DNA of 64,000 nt from Paenibacillus sp. FSL H8-0548. GTDB taxonomy: Bacteria > Bacillota > Bacilli > Paenibacillales > Paenibacillaceae. Below the pieces are notes generated by a model. It saw nothing but the letters and a program-made list of their open reading frames with translations. It ran no database searches and was not told where the DNA came from. Shown in pieces: positions 27,281-36,055 of the stretch. The first letter of the stretch is position 1. Each line of letters opens with the position of its first letter. Where the stretch lies: NCBI RefSeq assembly GCF_038630985.1, contig NZ_CP152049.1, positions 1,438,501 through 1,502,500 of the forward strand, written 5' to 3'. The position numbers were made by a program, and so were the translations under genes.

Positions 27281-27812
27281 CCAAAAATATCGGCAAACGA
27301 TAATCGGCTTCGATCAGCCGTGGACACTTATTGCTACTGATCAAGGAGTAAGTCAATTGTTATATCCGCCGCATGTTTCAGAGTTGGCCGGTTTGGACCA
27401 GGATTTCACACATATGATCGAGGATCGCGGCTTGTTTGTTGAATTCGGCATCCTCGACCTGCTGGAGCAGTTTTTCGCCGGCGTTCCCGTCAGCTTCGAT
27501 AAGGTACCGCTGGATGCGGGAGGAACGCCGTTTCAACAAAGCGTATGGACGGGCCTGAGCCAAATTCCTTATGGGGAGACGTGGACGTACAAGCGGTTCG
27601 CGGACGCAATTGGAAAGCCGGCAGCGATACGGGCGGCAAGCACAGCGATTGGGCGCAATCCGCTTCCCATTATTTTGCCCTGTCATCGTGTCGTGGGCTC
27701 CAATGGTACGCTGACAGGGTTTAGAGGGGGACTTCAGATGAAAAAAGACATTCTTGCGTTGGAGGGAGTAACGAATATGGAGGTAGTGGGGCATGAACGC
27801 TTCCGTTTTTGA
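27270..27812 (+). CDS. adaB: methylated-DNA-[protein]-cysteine S-methyltransferase
   Basis: 180 residues. The active-site motif PCHRVVG (Cys138) takes the methyl group from O6-methylguanine in a suicide reaction. The DNA-binding part (FQQSVWTGLSQIPYGETWTY, then AAIRAASTAIGRNP) precedes it. The start is TTG 27270 behind GAGGAGGGG, inside the end of adaA. It overlaps the next gene by 20 nt, showing tight coupling in the ada operon. Confidence 0.95.
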   Translation: MTANQKYRQTIIGFDQPWTLIATDQGVSQLLYPPHVSELAGLDQDFTHMIEDRGLFVEFGILDLLEQFFAGVPVSFDKVPLDAGGTPFQQSVWTGLSQIPYGETWTYKRFADAIGKPAAIRAASTAIGRNPLPIILPCHRVVGSNGTLTGFRGGLQMKKDILALEGVTNMEVVGHERFRF

Positions 27813-28698
27813 GCTGGCGCTTCCGCAGCCGTTTGATTTCCAGCAATGCCTGGACTATATGACGCGTTCTCCGCTGGAGAGCTTGTACCGCATGGATTAC
27901 TCAGGAGTGAATCGTCTGCTGCGAGTTGGATCTGCCGACCGTTTAGTCAGGGTGACCTGCCTTGAAGGCAGGGGCGTAATGCAGGTTCAAATGCTGGATG
28001 GGGCTTCCCTTTCGCTTGAGGATAGGGAGCAGCTAACACGGTATATAAAGGATTGGTTTGATCTGGATCGGGATTTGAAGCCGTTTATCAAGCTCTTACA
28101 GGGTGACCCACTGCTTGCTCCGCTGGCAGAACGCTTTGCCGGATTGCGGCTGGTAGGCATTCCGGATCTTTTTGAAGCATTGTGCTGGGCGATTGTCGGT
28201 CAACAAGTGAATCTTGCATTTGCCTACAAGCTTAAACACCGGCTGGCAGAGCGGTACGGCATTGCTGCGGATTGGGAGGGCGCAACGTATCGCCTGTTTC
28301 CATTGCCTGAGCGGTTTGCTGGGGAATCGGTAGAATCCCTATGCAGCCTTCAGCTTACCAAGAACAAAGCGATGGCTATATTGGATGTGGCATCCCGTAT
28401 GGCTGGCGGGGAATTAAGCCGGGATAAGCTGCTAAAGCTGAACGATTCTGAATCCGTCGATCAGGAGCTTACGAAAATACGCGGCATCGGTCCATGGACA
28501 GCCCAATATGTGCGAATGAGATGTTTGGGCGATCAGACCGCTCTCCCTGTAGGAGACGTGGGACTGCAAAATGCGGTAAAGAAGCTGCTGGGGTTAAGCC
28601 TAAAGCCAACTCCGCTTGAATTGAGCGCATTGTTCGATCAATGGCCCGGGTGGGAGTCTTATATTGCTTTTTATTTATGGAGAACCTTGGAAGTATAG
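27793..28698 (+). CDS. alkA: DNA-3-methyladenine glycosylase II (AlkA-type)
   Basis: 301 residues of the HhH-GPD superfamily. It removes 3-methyladenine and related alkylated bases. The helix-hairpin-helix reads TKIRGIGPWTAQYVRMRC (227-244) and catalytic Asp255 lies in LPVGDVGLQN. GLRLVGIPDLFEALCWAIVG is the conserved domain core. GGAGGTAGTGGGGC precedes the ATG. It is third and last gene of the adaA-adaB-alkA operon; no clear terminator was seen after it. Confidence 0.93.
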   Translation: MNASVFELALPQPFDFQQCLDYMTRSPLESLYRMDYSGVNRLLRVGSADRLVRVTCLEGRGVMQVQMLDGASLSLEDREQLTRYIKDWFDLDRDLKPFIKLLQGDPLLAPLAERFAGLRLVGIPDLFEALCWAIVGQQVNLAFAYKLKHRLAERYGIAADWEGATYRLFPLPERFAGESVESLCSLQLTKNKAMAILDVASRMAGGELSRDKLLKLNDSESVDQELTKIRGIGPWTAQYVRMRCLGDQTALPVGDVGLQNAVKKLLGLSLKPTPLELSALFDQWPGWESYIAFYLWRTLEV

Positions 28699-28820
28699 AG
28701 GCAATTACAGGTAGATAGCAGCTTCTGGAATTTAAATGTTTGCGTTTTCACCCTATGAATTGTGAAACATGAAGGGATATGCTACTATTTTGGTATATTA
28801 TCAAGTACAGGATGGGGTTT

Positions 28821-29831
28821 ATGAGGGGAAAAGTTACGATTCAACAGATTGCTGACCTGGCGGGATTATCGAAGTTCGCCGTATCCAGAGCGTTGGCCGG
28901 AAAGACGGGAGTCAGTGATTCAACGCGCGAGATGATTCTCAAAACAGCAGGGCAGCTAGGATACTTTAAGAGCAGCCGCCCTAGTCCTTTAACCCAATCT
29001 CCTGATCATAGTACGGACAAAATTACAGGCACTATAGTGGTATTATTCCCGAATATTCGTTATCAAAACAAGGATTCTGTTTATTGGGGTCCGATTTTTG
29101 ACGGCATTTCTGCACGGCTGAATCAAAGGGAAATGGATATATTAACGTTAACAGAGCCTTCTAGCGACCATGTTTTCAGTCTATTAAACCCGAATGCTAT
29201 ACAAGGGATTATTACGCTGGGAACGGTATCGACACAGATTTTGCTCGACATCAAGAAGCTGGAGATACCTGTCGTTATGATCGACCATCTCGATCCGGCT
29301 CTGCATGCCGACACCATATTTACAGACAACTTTACGTGCATGCGTGAGCTGATGCTTCAGCTTGTCAGCAAAGGGTATAAAGATTTTCAATTCGTAGGAA
29401 GAACCGATTATGCCCAAAGCTTCTTTGAACGCTGGATCGCCTATCGCTCTGTTCTGGATGAATACGGGCTGACCTGCGAACAAGATCCGCTGCTTACGGA
29501 AACGGAGGCGGAGCTTCTGCATGAGGTGATCCCTCTCGCTGTAGCGGGCAGTCTTCCCGAGGTATTCGTTTGCGCGAACGATCATTTGGCCTCAACGGTC
29601 ATGCACGCGCTTCACGAGCGGGGGATCGAGGTGCCCAAGCAAGTTGCCGTAACCGGTTTTGACAATACAGATAAGGATTATTCTCCTTTGCTCACAACGG
29701 TTAATGTGAACAAAGAGCTGCTTGGCATGCGCGCCGTCGATAAAATGATATGGAGAATCCAAAATCCCCAATCGATGGTCGAGAAAACGCTCATCTACGC
29801 TGAAGTGCTCATGAGAGAATCAACGAATTAA
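28821..29831 (+). CDS. LacI-family transcriptional regulator
   Basis: 336 residues. The N-terminal helix-turn-helix (VTIQQIADLAGLSKFAVSRA) and hinge are typical of LacI/GalR repressors, followed by a periplasmic-binding-protein-like effector domain (GTIVVLFPNI, then VAVTGFDNTDKDYSPLLTTV). The frame is open from 28779; AGGATGGGG before ATG 28821 decides the start. It lies upstream of the arabinan genes but is followed by its own terminator. It may control those genes or distant targets. Effector unknown. Confidence 0.9.
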   Translation: MRGKVTIQQIADLAGLSKFAVSRALAGKTGVSDSTREMILKTAGQLGYFKSSRPSPLTQSPDHSTDKITGTIVVLFPNIRYQNKDSVYWGPIFDGISARLNQREMDILTLTEPSSDHVFSLLNPNAIQGIITLGTVSTQILLDIKKLEIPVVMIDHLDPALHADTIFTDNFTCMRELMLQLVSKGYKDFQFVGRTDYAQSFFERWIAYRSVLDEYGLTCEQDPLLTETEAELLHEVIPLAVAGSLPEVFVCANDHLASTVMHALHERGIEVPKQVAVTGFDNTDKDYSPLLTTVNVNKELLGMRAVDKMIWRIQNPQSMVEKTLIYAEVLMRESTN

Positions 29832-29852
29832 ACCTGATTATTGAGATGCGAC

Positions 29853-29886
29853 AGGCTGTCCCGCTGAAAGGGGCAGCCTTTTTTTG
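29853..29886 (+). terminator. terminator of LacI-type regulator gene
   Basis: AGGCTGTCCC pairs with GGGGCAGCCT around GCTGAAA, with a run of seven T. Confidence 0.85.
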
Positions 29887-30304
29887 TATTGTATAGGAAG
29901 CTACACCTTCTCCGAACCTGGTGATAACGAAAGCTAACGGAAACCAGAGACGCTAAAATTCCATTTTTGGCTAGCGCCACATCTTAACGGAAGAGGAAGA
30001 CTCTATTATGCAGAAATGTAGCGAGATCGGGCATATAGGCTACAAATAGAGGGCCGTGTTTCCGTTACAATCTTGACTGCTTACTACGTAGGCCTCCTCC
30101 GCTAGATGAAGGAGAAGTACCTACACTGTACCTGCCTTGTTAGGCTAAGTAACGTCGATTACGTTGTCCAAACTGCAACGTAGCCTCTTCCTATAGCGCT
30201 GAACCCATAGCGCTAGCACGACCAATCTAAGAACAGGAGAAAGAAAGCTAATATTCCATAACATAATTTTCTAAAACTTTAATTTAACTTATAGAGATAG
30301 ATTT
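29887..30304. other. 418-bp intergenic stretch without a gene
   Basis: There is no open frame with a start signal. The stretch has short scattered motifs (AACGGAAAC, GCTAGCGCC) of the kind often seen in Paenibacillus spacers. Nothing more specific can be supported. Confidence 0.4.
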
Positions 30305-30333
30305 TTGACAGATAGTTGTATGATGATTAACAT
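30305..30333 (+). promoter_or_regulatory. sigma-A-type promoter of ArsR-type regulator
   Basis: TTGACA (30305-30310), 17-bp spacer, TAACAT (30328-30333), about 50 bp before the start codon. Confidence 0.5.
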
Positions 30334-30381
30334 TGGAGTATATTTATTTATAAATCTATTATGAATAAGGGTGAGAACATA

Positions 30382-31326
30382 ATGAAGATAGATATCTCTC
30401 TACATTCGCTCCCTGTATATGAAGCGCTGGCAAGCAGCGTGCGAATTGGCATGATTCAGCAGCTTACCCAGAAGCCGATGAATGTCAAAGAGCTTGCGGA
30501 AGCGATGAATTTGAGCAGCGCGATTATGACGATGCATGTGAAGAAGCTGGAACGCGCAAGCATCATCAAGACATCCATGCAGCCAGGCAAAGGCGGGGCC
30601 AAGAAGGTATGCACACTTGTAACCGATTCCATTGAGATATTATTCCCAACCAAGGTTGCTTCAGTGATACGCGAATGCCATGTGACGGAAGTATCGGTGG
30701 GACATTACACTGACTTTGAGGTTGCACCGACTTGCGGTCTTGCATCCACAGTCAAAGTAATTGGCATGTTCGACGAGCCGCGCGCATTTCTGGAGCCGGA
30801 GCGTGTCAATGCCAAAGTATTATGGTTTGGACAAGGCTTTGTGGAATACCGTCTTGCTAATTATTTGATGAAAAATGAGGAGCCGACTGAGCTTGAGATA
30901 ACGATGGAAATTTCCTCCGAGGCTCCTTTTGCCAACGATAATTGGCCATCGGACATTACGTTTACGCTCAATGACATCAAGCTTGGATCATGGACAAGTC
31001 CCGGAGACTTCGGCGGCGGCAACCGCGGCCGCTACACCCCTGACTGGTGGTGGAATGAGATAAATCAATACGGTATTTTGAAAATGCTGAAAATTAATGA
31101 AGAAGGCACGTTTATTGACGGTACAAGAATCTCGGACGTTAAGCTAAGTGACATTCATATCGACCTGAAGCAATGGACATTTCGCATCGCTGTGCATGAG
31201 GATGCGCAAAATGTAGGAGGCGTAACCTTATTTGGGACGGGATTCGGAAATTACAATCAAGATATTGTCTTCAAGCTTTTTTACGAGAAGATAACAGCTC
31301 CTGAGACTGAGGGAGCATCTCACTAA
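30382..31326 (+). CDS. ArsR-type winged-helix regulator with large C-terminal domain
   Basis: 314 residues, about three times a plain ArsR. Residues 1-85 form a winged helix (LPVYEALASSVRIGMIQQL, then MNVKELAEAMNLSSAIMTMH). The remaining 230 residues form an unassigned, probably beta-rich domain (YTDFEVAPTCGLASTVKVIG, then VLWFGQGFVEYRL) containing a Trp-rich loop near DWWWNEINQYG. There are no metal-binding Cys clusters of the ArsR type. ATG 30382 follows AAGGGTGAGA; an ATG at 30361 has no site. It lies just ahead of the arabinan genes and is probably their carbohydrate-sensing regulator. Confidence 0.75.
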   Translation: MKIDISLHSLPVYEALASSVRIGMIQQLTQKPMNVKELAEAMNLSSAIMTMHVKKLERASIIKTSMQPGKGGAKKVCTLVTDSIEILFPTKVASVIRECHVTEVSVGHYTDFEVAPTCGLASTVKVIGMFDEPRAFLEPERVNAKVLWFGQGFVEYRLANYLMKNEEPTELEITMEISSEAPFANDNWPSDITFTLNDIKLGSWTSPGDFGGGNRGRYTPDWWWNEINQYGILKMLKINEEGTFIDGTRISDVKLSDIHIDLKQWTFRIAVHEDAQNVGGVTLFGTGFGNYNQDIVFKLFYEKITAPETEGASH

Positions 31327-31340
31327 TTTGCCATCCAGAT

Positions 31341-31376
31341 ACGACAAAAGGGCTCTGTGAAGAGCCCTTTTGTCGT
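31341..31376. terminator. terminator after ArsR-type regulator
   Basis: A perfect 16-bp stem (ACGACAAAAGGGCTCT and its complement) closed by GTGA. T and A runs lie inside the stem ends, so it is usable in both directions. Confidence 0.75.
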
Positions 31377-31430
31377 GTCTAGACCAATCTATACGCAGTA
31401 AGCTGGGCTTGCTCTTCGATGAATAAATAA

Positions 31431-31460
31431 TTGACAGAGACGGTGTTAAATTGCTATCAT
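31431..31460 (+). promoter_or_regulatory. sigma-A-type promoter of intracellular GH43 gene
   Basis: TTGACA (31431-31436), 18-bp spacer, TATCAT (31455-31460). A long 5' leader of about 180 nt precedes the start codon. Confidence 0.5.
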
Positions 31461-31645
31461 TTGCATTATAGTGAATTAGTTAATATATATACGAATCATA
31501 TGAGGTGTTTAGCAGCCTCAAAAAAGACGTGATTTGTGACGTTTGGGTGATTCAGAAATGAAGCTAATAAGCTGCCAGCTGCATGGGCAAACATAGCAGT
31601 CAGCAAGAGCAGCAAACACGGCTTATAGAAAGGGAGTTTAATTAC

Positions 31646-32635
31646 ATGTTAAGTAAAGAAATCTCAGCAACACAATCCTTTGTTAATCCGGTCATTCCCC
31701 AGCGCGCCGATCCGTGGGTTTACAAGCATACGGATGGTTATTATTATTTCACCGCCTCGGTGCCGGAATACGATCGACTTGAGGTGAGGAGGGCCCGAAC
31801 GATTCAGGAGCTTGGCTCTGCTGAGCCGGTCGTGGCTTGGAGAAAATATGATTCAGGCATGATGAGCGCGAACATTTGGGCGCCAGAGATTCATTTTATT
31901 GATGGTAAATGGTATATCTACTTCGCGGCTGCCAGAACAACGGACACCGTTGATGGCTTATTCGATCATCGCATGTTCGTTGTCGAGAATGAATCGGCTA
32001 ATCCACTTGAGGGCGAGTGGGTTGAGAAAGGGCAAATCATAACGAATTGGGAGTCATTTGCGCTGGATGCGACGACGTTCGAGCATAACGGCGTGCGTTT
32101 TCTAGTATGGGCGCAGAAGGATCCGTCCATCTATGGAAACTCCAATCTGTATATTGCGGAAATGAGCAGCCCGTGGACGATCAAGGGAGAGCAAGTTATG
32201 ATTGCTACCCCTGAGCAGGAGTGGGAGAAGATCGGATTCCTCGTTAATGAGGGAGCGGCGGTATTGAAGCGGAACGGCAAAATATTTATCAGTTACTCTG
32301 CCAGTGCTACCGATTTCAATTACTGCATGGGGCTGCTGTCGGCGTCTGAGACAAGCGACTTGCTTGATCCGGCCTCTTGGACGAAGGCACCGATGCCAGT
32401 TTTCCAAACGAATGAAGCGACAGGGCAATATGGTCCCGGCCACAATAGCTTTACAGTGAGCCCAGACGGTCTGCAGGACATTATCGTCTATCACGCCCGC
32501 AACTATAAAGACATTACAGGCGATCCTCTCTACGATCCGAATCGTCATACCCGTGCCCAGGTGTTCGGCTGGAACTCCGATGGGACGCCTCATTTCGGTA
32601 TTCCGCAAGCGGATGGAAGAACGGGAAATCAATAA
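31646..32635 (+). CDS. GH43 exo-alpha-L-arabinofuranosidase-type enzyme, intracellular
   Basis: 329 residues with no signal peptide. Five-bladed propeller marks of GH43 (subfamily 26-like): RADPWVYKHTDGYYYFTAS with catalytic-base Asp22, IWAPEIHFIDGKWYIYFAA, LDATTFEHNG for the second Asp, and VNEGAAVLKRNGKIFISYSA with the likely acid Glu. It should release arabinose from short arabino-oligosaccharides imported by the ABC system. The frame is open from 31583, but GAAAGGGAG precedes ATG 31646. Subfamily and exact bond are by resemblance. Confidence 0.88.
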   Translation: MLSKEISATQSFVNPVIPQRADPWVYKHTDGYYYFTASVPEYDRLEVRRARTIQELGSAEPVVAWRKYDSGMMSANIWAPEIHFIDGKWYIYFAAARTTDTVDGLFDHRMFVVENESANPLEGEWVEKGQIITNWESFALDATTFEHNGVRFLVWAQKDPSIYGNSNLYIAEMSSPWTIKGEQVMIATPEQEWEKIGFLVNEGAAVLKRNGKIFISYSASATDFNYCMGLLSASETSDLLDPASWTKAPMPVFQTNEATGQYGPGHNSFTVSPDGLQDIIVYHARNYKDITGDPLYDPNRHTRAQVFGWNSDGTPHFGIPQADGRTGNQ

Positions 32636-32693
32636 ACAAGTTTTCAAATTAGCAAATTCATTAATTAAATTATAAATATGTAATTGATTTATA

Positions 32694-32722
32694 TTGACAA
32701 TGAAAGCGCTTTGCATTATTAT
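32694..32722 (+). promoter_or_regulatory. promoter with cre site in the spacer
   Basis: TTGACA (32694-32699), 17-bp spacer, TATTAT (32717-32722). The spacer holds TGAAAGCGCTTTGC (32701-32714), one or two bases from the CcpA catabolite-responsive consensus. Binding there would block RNA polymerase, so the importer operon is probably glucose-repressed. Confidence 0.75.
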
Positions 32723-32829
32723 CAATTTAACAAAAACATTAACTATGTAATGTAAATGCTAATTTATTATATTTTCATTACATAATCGAAGTTATTGTGA
32801 CAGCTGCATATATAGGAGGGGTTTAATTG

Positions 32830-34176
32830 GTGAAGAAAAAAGGTTTGCTTTCCGTGTTTGTATTAATGATGTCGTTAGTAGTTGTCCTTTCCGCATGCGG
32901 AGGCAAAGACAATGAAGGAGCGCAAGGCAATAAAACGGAATCGCAAGAAATTTCGTTTATGTTCAGAGGTGCTCCGGAAGAGCAAAAGGCATATGAGGCT
33001 ACTGTAAAAAAATTCGAGGCGGATAATCCTGGTGTTAAAGTTAAAATCATTACGACAACCGGCGATCAATATGCTACGAAATTGAAGGCTGCTATTACAG
33101 GGAAAAGCGTACCCGACGTGTTTTACTTCGATCCGGGTGATCTAAGAGCCTATGTGAACGGTGGCGTACTGAAGGACATTACAGAGTATGTGAAGGACGT
33201 CAACTTCGATAATATCTGGCAATATGGTGTAGACATCTACCGTTATGATGGCGACAACGTAGGCCAAGGCAGCATCTATGGTTTGCTGAAAGACGTTGGT
33301 CCTTTCGCGCTTGGCTTTAACAAAAATATGTTCGAAGCAGCTGGCATTCCATTGCCGGACAAGGACAAGCCGTACACTTGGGATGAATTTATTAAAGTAA
33401 ACCAGCAGTTGACCAAAGACAATGACGGTGACGGCAAAATTGACCAGTACGGCACAGGCTTCAACATTAACTGGGCGCTGCAGTCATTCGTATGGAGCAA
33501 CGGCGGGGACTGGCTTGATGAGACAAATACGAAAGTAACGATTGACGATCCGAAATTTGCGGAAGCGCTGCAATACTTTGCAGATATGCAAAACGTTTAT
33601 AAGATCACACCGTCCATTGAAGACGCGGCTACGCTGGATACTTACCAGCGTTGGATGAAAGGCGAATTGGCATTTTTTCCGGTAGGCCCATGGGATTTGG
33701 CTACTTACGAAACACTTCCTTTCGATTATGATCTTATTCCTTACCCAGCAGGCTCTACTGGCAAATCGGCAACCTTCGTCGGTTCGCTTGGCATCGGCGT
33801 TTCCAATAGCTCGAAGAGTCCTGAGCTTGCAGCCAAGCTGGTTACGTACCTGACAGCTTCTCCTGAAGGCCAGCAGCAATTGGTTGATGCTAAAGTACAA
33901 ATTCCTAACCTGATTGATATGGCTGAGACTTGGGCTGCCAATACGGAGACCAAGCCTGCCAACAAGAAAGAGTTTTTGGATATCGTTCAAGATTACGGTA
34001 AACCAATGCCTAACACATTAACTTACAACGGAGAATGGTACCAATTGTTCTTCACGGACATTCAACCGGTATTGGATGGCAAAACAACCGCAGCCGATTA
34101 TGTGAAATCACAGCAGCCAAAAATGCAGGCGCTGCTTGACAAAGCGATCGAGCAGGAAGCAAAATCCAAAAAATAA
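32830..34176 (+). CDS. sugar ABC transporter substrate-binding lipoprotein
   Basis: 448 residues, extracellular solute-binding family 1. The signal peptide ends at LSAC (Cys23). The mature protein contains [19 protein letters not shown] and [14 protein letters not shown], and [16 protein letters not shown] around the ligand cleft. A calcium-like loop ([12 protein letters not shown]) occurs near residue 198. GGAGGGG is followed by TTG 32827 and GTG 32830; the latter has the better spacing. With the two permeases it should import arabino-oligosaccharides. No ATPase is encoded nearby, so it probably shares an MsmX-type ATPase. Confidence 0.92.
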   Translation: MKKKGLLSVFVLMMSLVVVLSACGGKDNEGAQGNKTESQEISFMFRGAPEEQKAYEATVKKFEADNPGVKVKIITTTGDQYATKLKAAITGKSVPDVFYFDPGDLRAYVNGGVLKDITEYVKDVNFDNIWQYGVDIYRYDGDNVGQGSIYGLLKDVGPFALGFNKNMFEAAGIPLPDKDKPYTWDEFIKVNQQLTKDNDGDGKIDQYGTGFNINWALQSFVWSNGGDWLDETNTKVTIDDPKFAEALQYFADMQNVYKITPSIEDAATLDTYQRWMKGELAFFPVGPWDLATYETLPFDYDLIPYPAGSTGKSATFVGSLGIGVSNSSKSPELAAKLVTYLTASPEGQQQLVDAKVQIPNLIDMAETWAANTETKPANKKEFLDIVQDYGKPMPNTLTYNGEWYQLFFTDIQPVLDGKTTAADYVKSQQPKMQALLDKAIEQEAKSKK

Positions 34177-34271
34177 AACCAGCTAAACATTTTTAGCCCG
34201 TAAGGAACGGTGTCTATCCTCCTCAAGGAAGGCAGGCGCCGTTCTCGTGCCGGGTGAATCAGGGGTGGAAG

Positions 34272-35162
34272 ATGAAAACCAAGTCGAATCTCTATCGCAA
34301 AGAAAGCTACTACGGGTATTTGTTTGTGCTTGCTCCCGTTCTTGGGTTTCTCTTGTTTACAATGTATCCGCTTTTATATTCGCTTTACGGCTCCTTCACG
34401 GATTGGGACGGCTTAGGCCGCATGGATTTTATCGGATTGGCGAATTTTAAGGAGATCTTTGCAGACGAGCAGTTTCATAAGGCTGGTTTCAATACGATCT
34501 TCATGATGATTGGCATTCCAATCGAAATTATTCTGGCTTTACTGCTGGCTCTTGGTCTAAACCGCAAAATGTTCGGCACGACCGCCTTTCGAGTCGTCTA
34601 TTACATTCCGGTTATTTCATCGCTTGCGGCGATTTCGATTTTGTGGCAATGGGCTTATAACGGAGACTACGGTTTGGTTAATCAGTTTCTTGCGCTGTTC
34701 GGGATTGACGGCCCCAACTGGCTGACCAATAAATATACGGTGAAACCCGCTCTTATCATCATGATGGTATGGAAAAACATCGGATATTCCATGCTGCTTT
34801 ATTTGGCGGCGCTGCAAAGCGTGCCCAAGGATTATTACGAAGCGGCCTCGCTTGATGGCGCCAACGCTTTTCAAACCTTCAAGCATATTACTTTTCCGAT
34901 GGTGAAACCGGTTACTTTCTTCATCATCGTGACGAAAATTATTGGAGGCGCTCAAGTCTTTACGGAAATCAACATTATGACCTCGACAGGCGGCCCGGAA
35001 TACAGCTCCGCTTCGGTCGTATTCTATGTTTGGCAGAAGGCGTTTGGCAACCTGCAAATGGGTTATGCTTCTGCGATGGCGATGCTGCTCGGTCTATTCA
35101 TCTTTGTCATTACGCTCGTCCAATTCAAGATGAATGAGAGATCGTCAAGAGATTTGGAATAA
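34272..35162 (+). CDS. sugar ABC transporter permease (MalF/UgpA type)
   Basis: 296 residues, six predicted spans. The start of the transported domain (YLFVLAPVLGFLLFTMYPLL) and the coupling loop (YYEAASLDGANAFQTFKHIT, about 193-212) define the family. ATG 34272 follows AGGGGTGGAAG; the upstream GTG 34254 has no site. The gene is 95 nt after the binding protein and ends 31 nt before the second permease. Confidence 0.93.
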   Translation: MKTKSNLYRKESYYGYLFVLAPVLGFLLFTMYPLLYSLYGSFTDWDGLGRMDFIGLANFKEIFADEQFHKAGFNTIFMMIGIPIEIILALLLALGLNRKMFGTTAFRVVYYIPVISSLAAISILWQWAYNGDYGLVNQFLALFGIDGPNWLTNKYTVKPALIIMMVWKNIGYSMLLYLAALQSVPKDYYEAASLDGANAFQTFKHITFPMVKPVTFFIIVTKIIGGAQVFTEINIMTSTGGPEYSSASVVFYVWQKAFGNLQMGYASAMAMLLGLFIFVITLVQFKMNERSSRDLE

Positions 35163-35193
35163 CGACCATTTGAAGGAAGGAGTGAAGACAGCC

Positions 35194-36036
35194 ATGCTAT
35201 CGGCCAAAAGGATTAAAATTTCGGATATTTTTATTTTCATATTCATCAGTATCGGCGCCGTATTTATGATTGCACCACTGGCTTGGACGGTTTCGACCTC
35301 TTTCAAGACGAAAGCGGAAGTATTCGCGCTGCCGCCGGTCTGGATTCCGGAGACGTTTGATTTCATCAAATACGTGGAAATTTGGGATAAAGGGCCGCTG
35401 CTCAGCGGGATTCAGAACAGCCTGTTCATTACGCTTTGCGTAACGGTTATCGGGACGTTCACATCAAGTCTTGCGGCTTTTTCGTTCGCTAAACTTCGGT
35501 TCAAACATAGGAATACACTTTTTTTGATTCTGCTGTCATCTTTAATGATACCTTATCCGGCGATTATGATTCCGCAGTTTATTATGTTCTCCGAATTCGG
35601 GTGGGTGGACACGCTAAAACCGCTCATCGTGCCAGGCTTGTTCGGCAATATTATGATGATCTTCTTCCTGCGCCAATATTTAACGAGCATACCGGGAGCG
35701 ATTATTGAAGCAGGCAAAATCGACGGAGCATCCTATTTCGGTATTTTCGCGAGAATCATTTTCCCGTTAATTCGTCCAGCGGTAGCTGCTCAGGTTATTT
35801 TGTGGTTTATGGCGATCTGGAACGATTATCTCGCTCCTATCATCTATTTGAATTCGCCTGAGAAGCAGACGCTGCAGCTCGTCATTGCGAACTTTAACGC
35901 GACCTATGCCATTCAGACGGATTATCCGCTCATTATGGCGGCATCCTTCGTCGCTTTGCTGCCGATGCTGCTTATTTTCCTCGTGTTCCAAAAACAAATT
36001 ATTGAATCTGTCGCTATCTCCGGCGTAAAGGGCTAG
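35194..36036 (+). CDS. sugar ABC transporter permease (MalG/UgpE type)
   Basis: 280 residues, six spans. The EAA loop reads EAGKIDGASYFGIFARIIFP (about 181-200), and WNDYLAPIIYL is characteristic of the MalG branch. AAGGAG lies 11 nt before ATG 35194; an in-frame ATG at 35134 overlaps the previous gene and lacks a site. It forms the channel with the preceding permease. Confidence 0.92.
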   Translation: MLSAKRIKISDIFIFIFISIGAVFMIAPLAWTVSTSFKTKAEVFALPPVWIPETFDFIKYVEIWDKGPLLSGIQNSLFITLCVTVIGTFTSSLAAFSFAKLRFKHRNTLFLILLSSLMIPYPAIMIPQFIMFSEFGWVDTLKPLIVPGLFGNIMMIFFLRQYLTSIPGAIIEAGKIDGASYFGIFARIIFPLIRPAVAAQVILWFMAIWNDYLAPIIYLNSPEKQTLQLVIANFNATYAIQTDYPLIMAASFVALLPMLLIFLVFQKQIIESVAISGVKG

Positions 36037-36055
36037 CAGAGAGGACCATGATACG

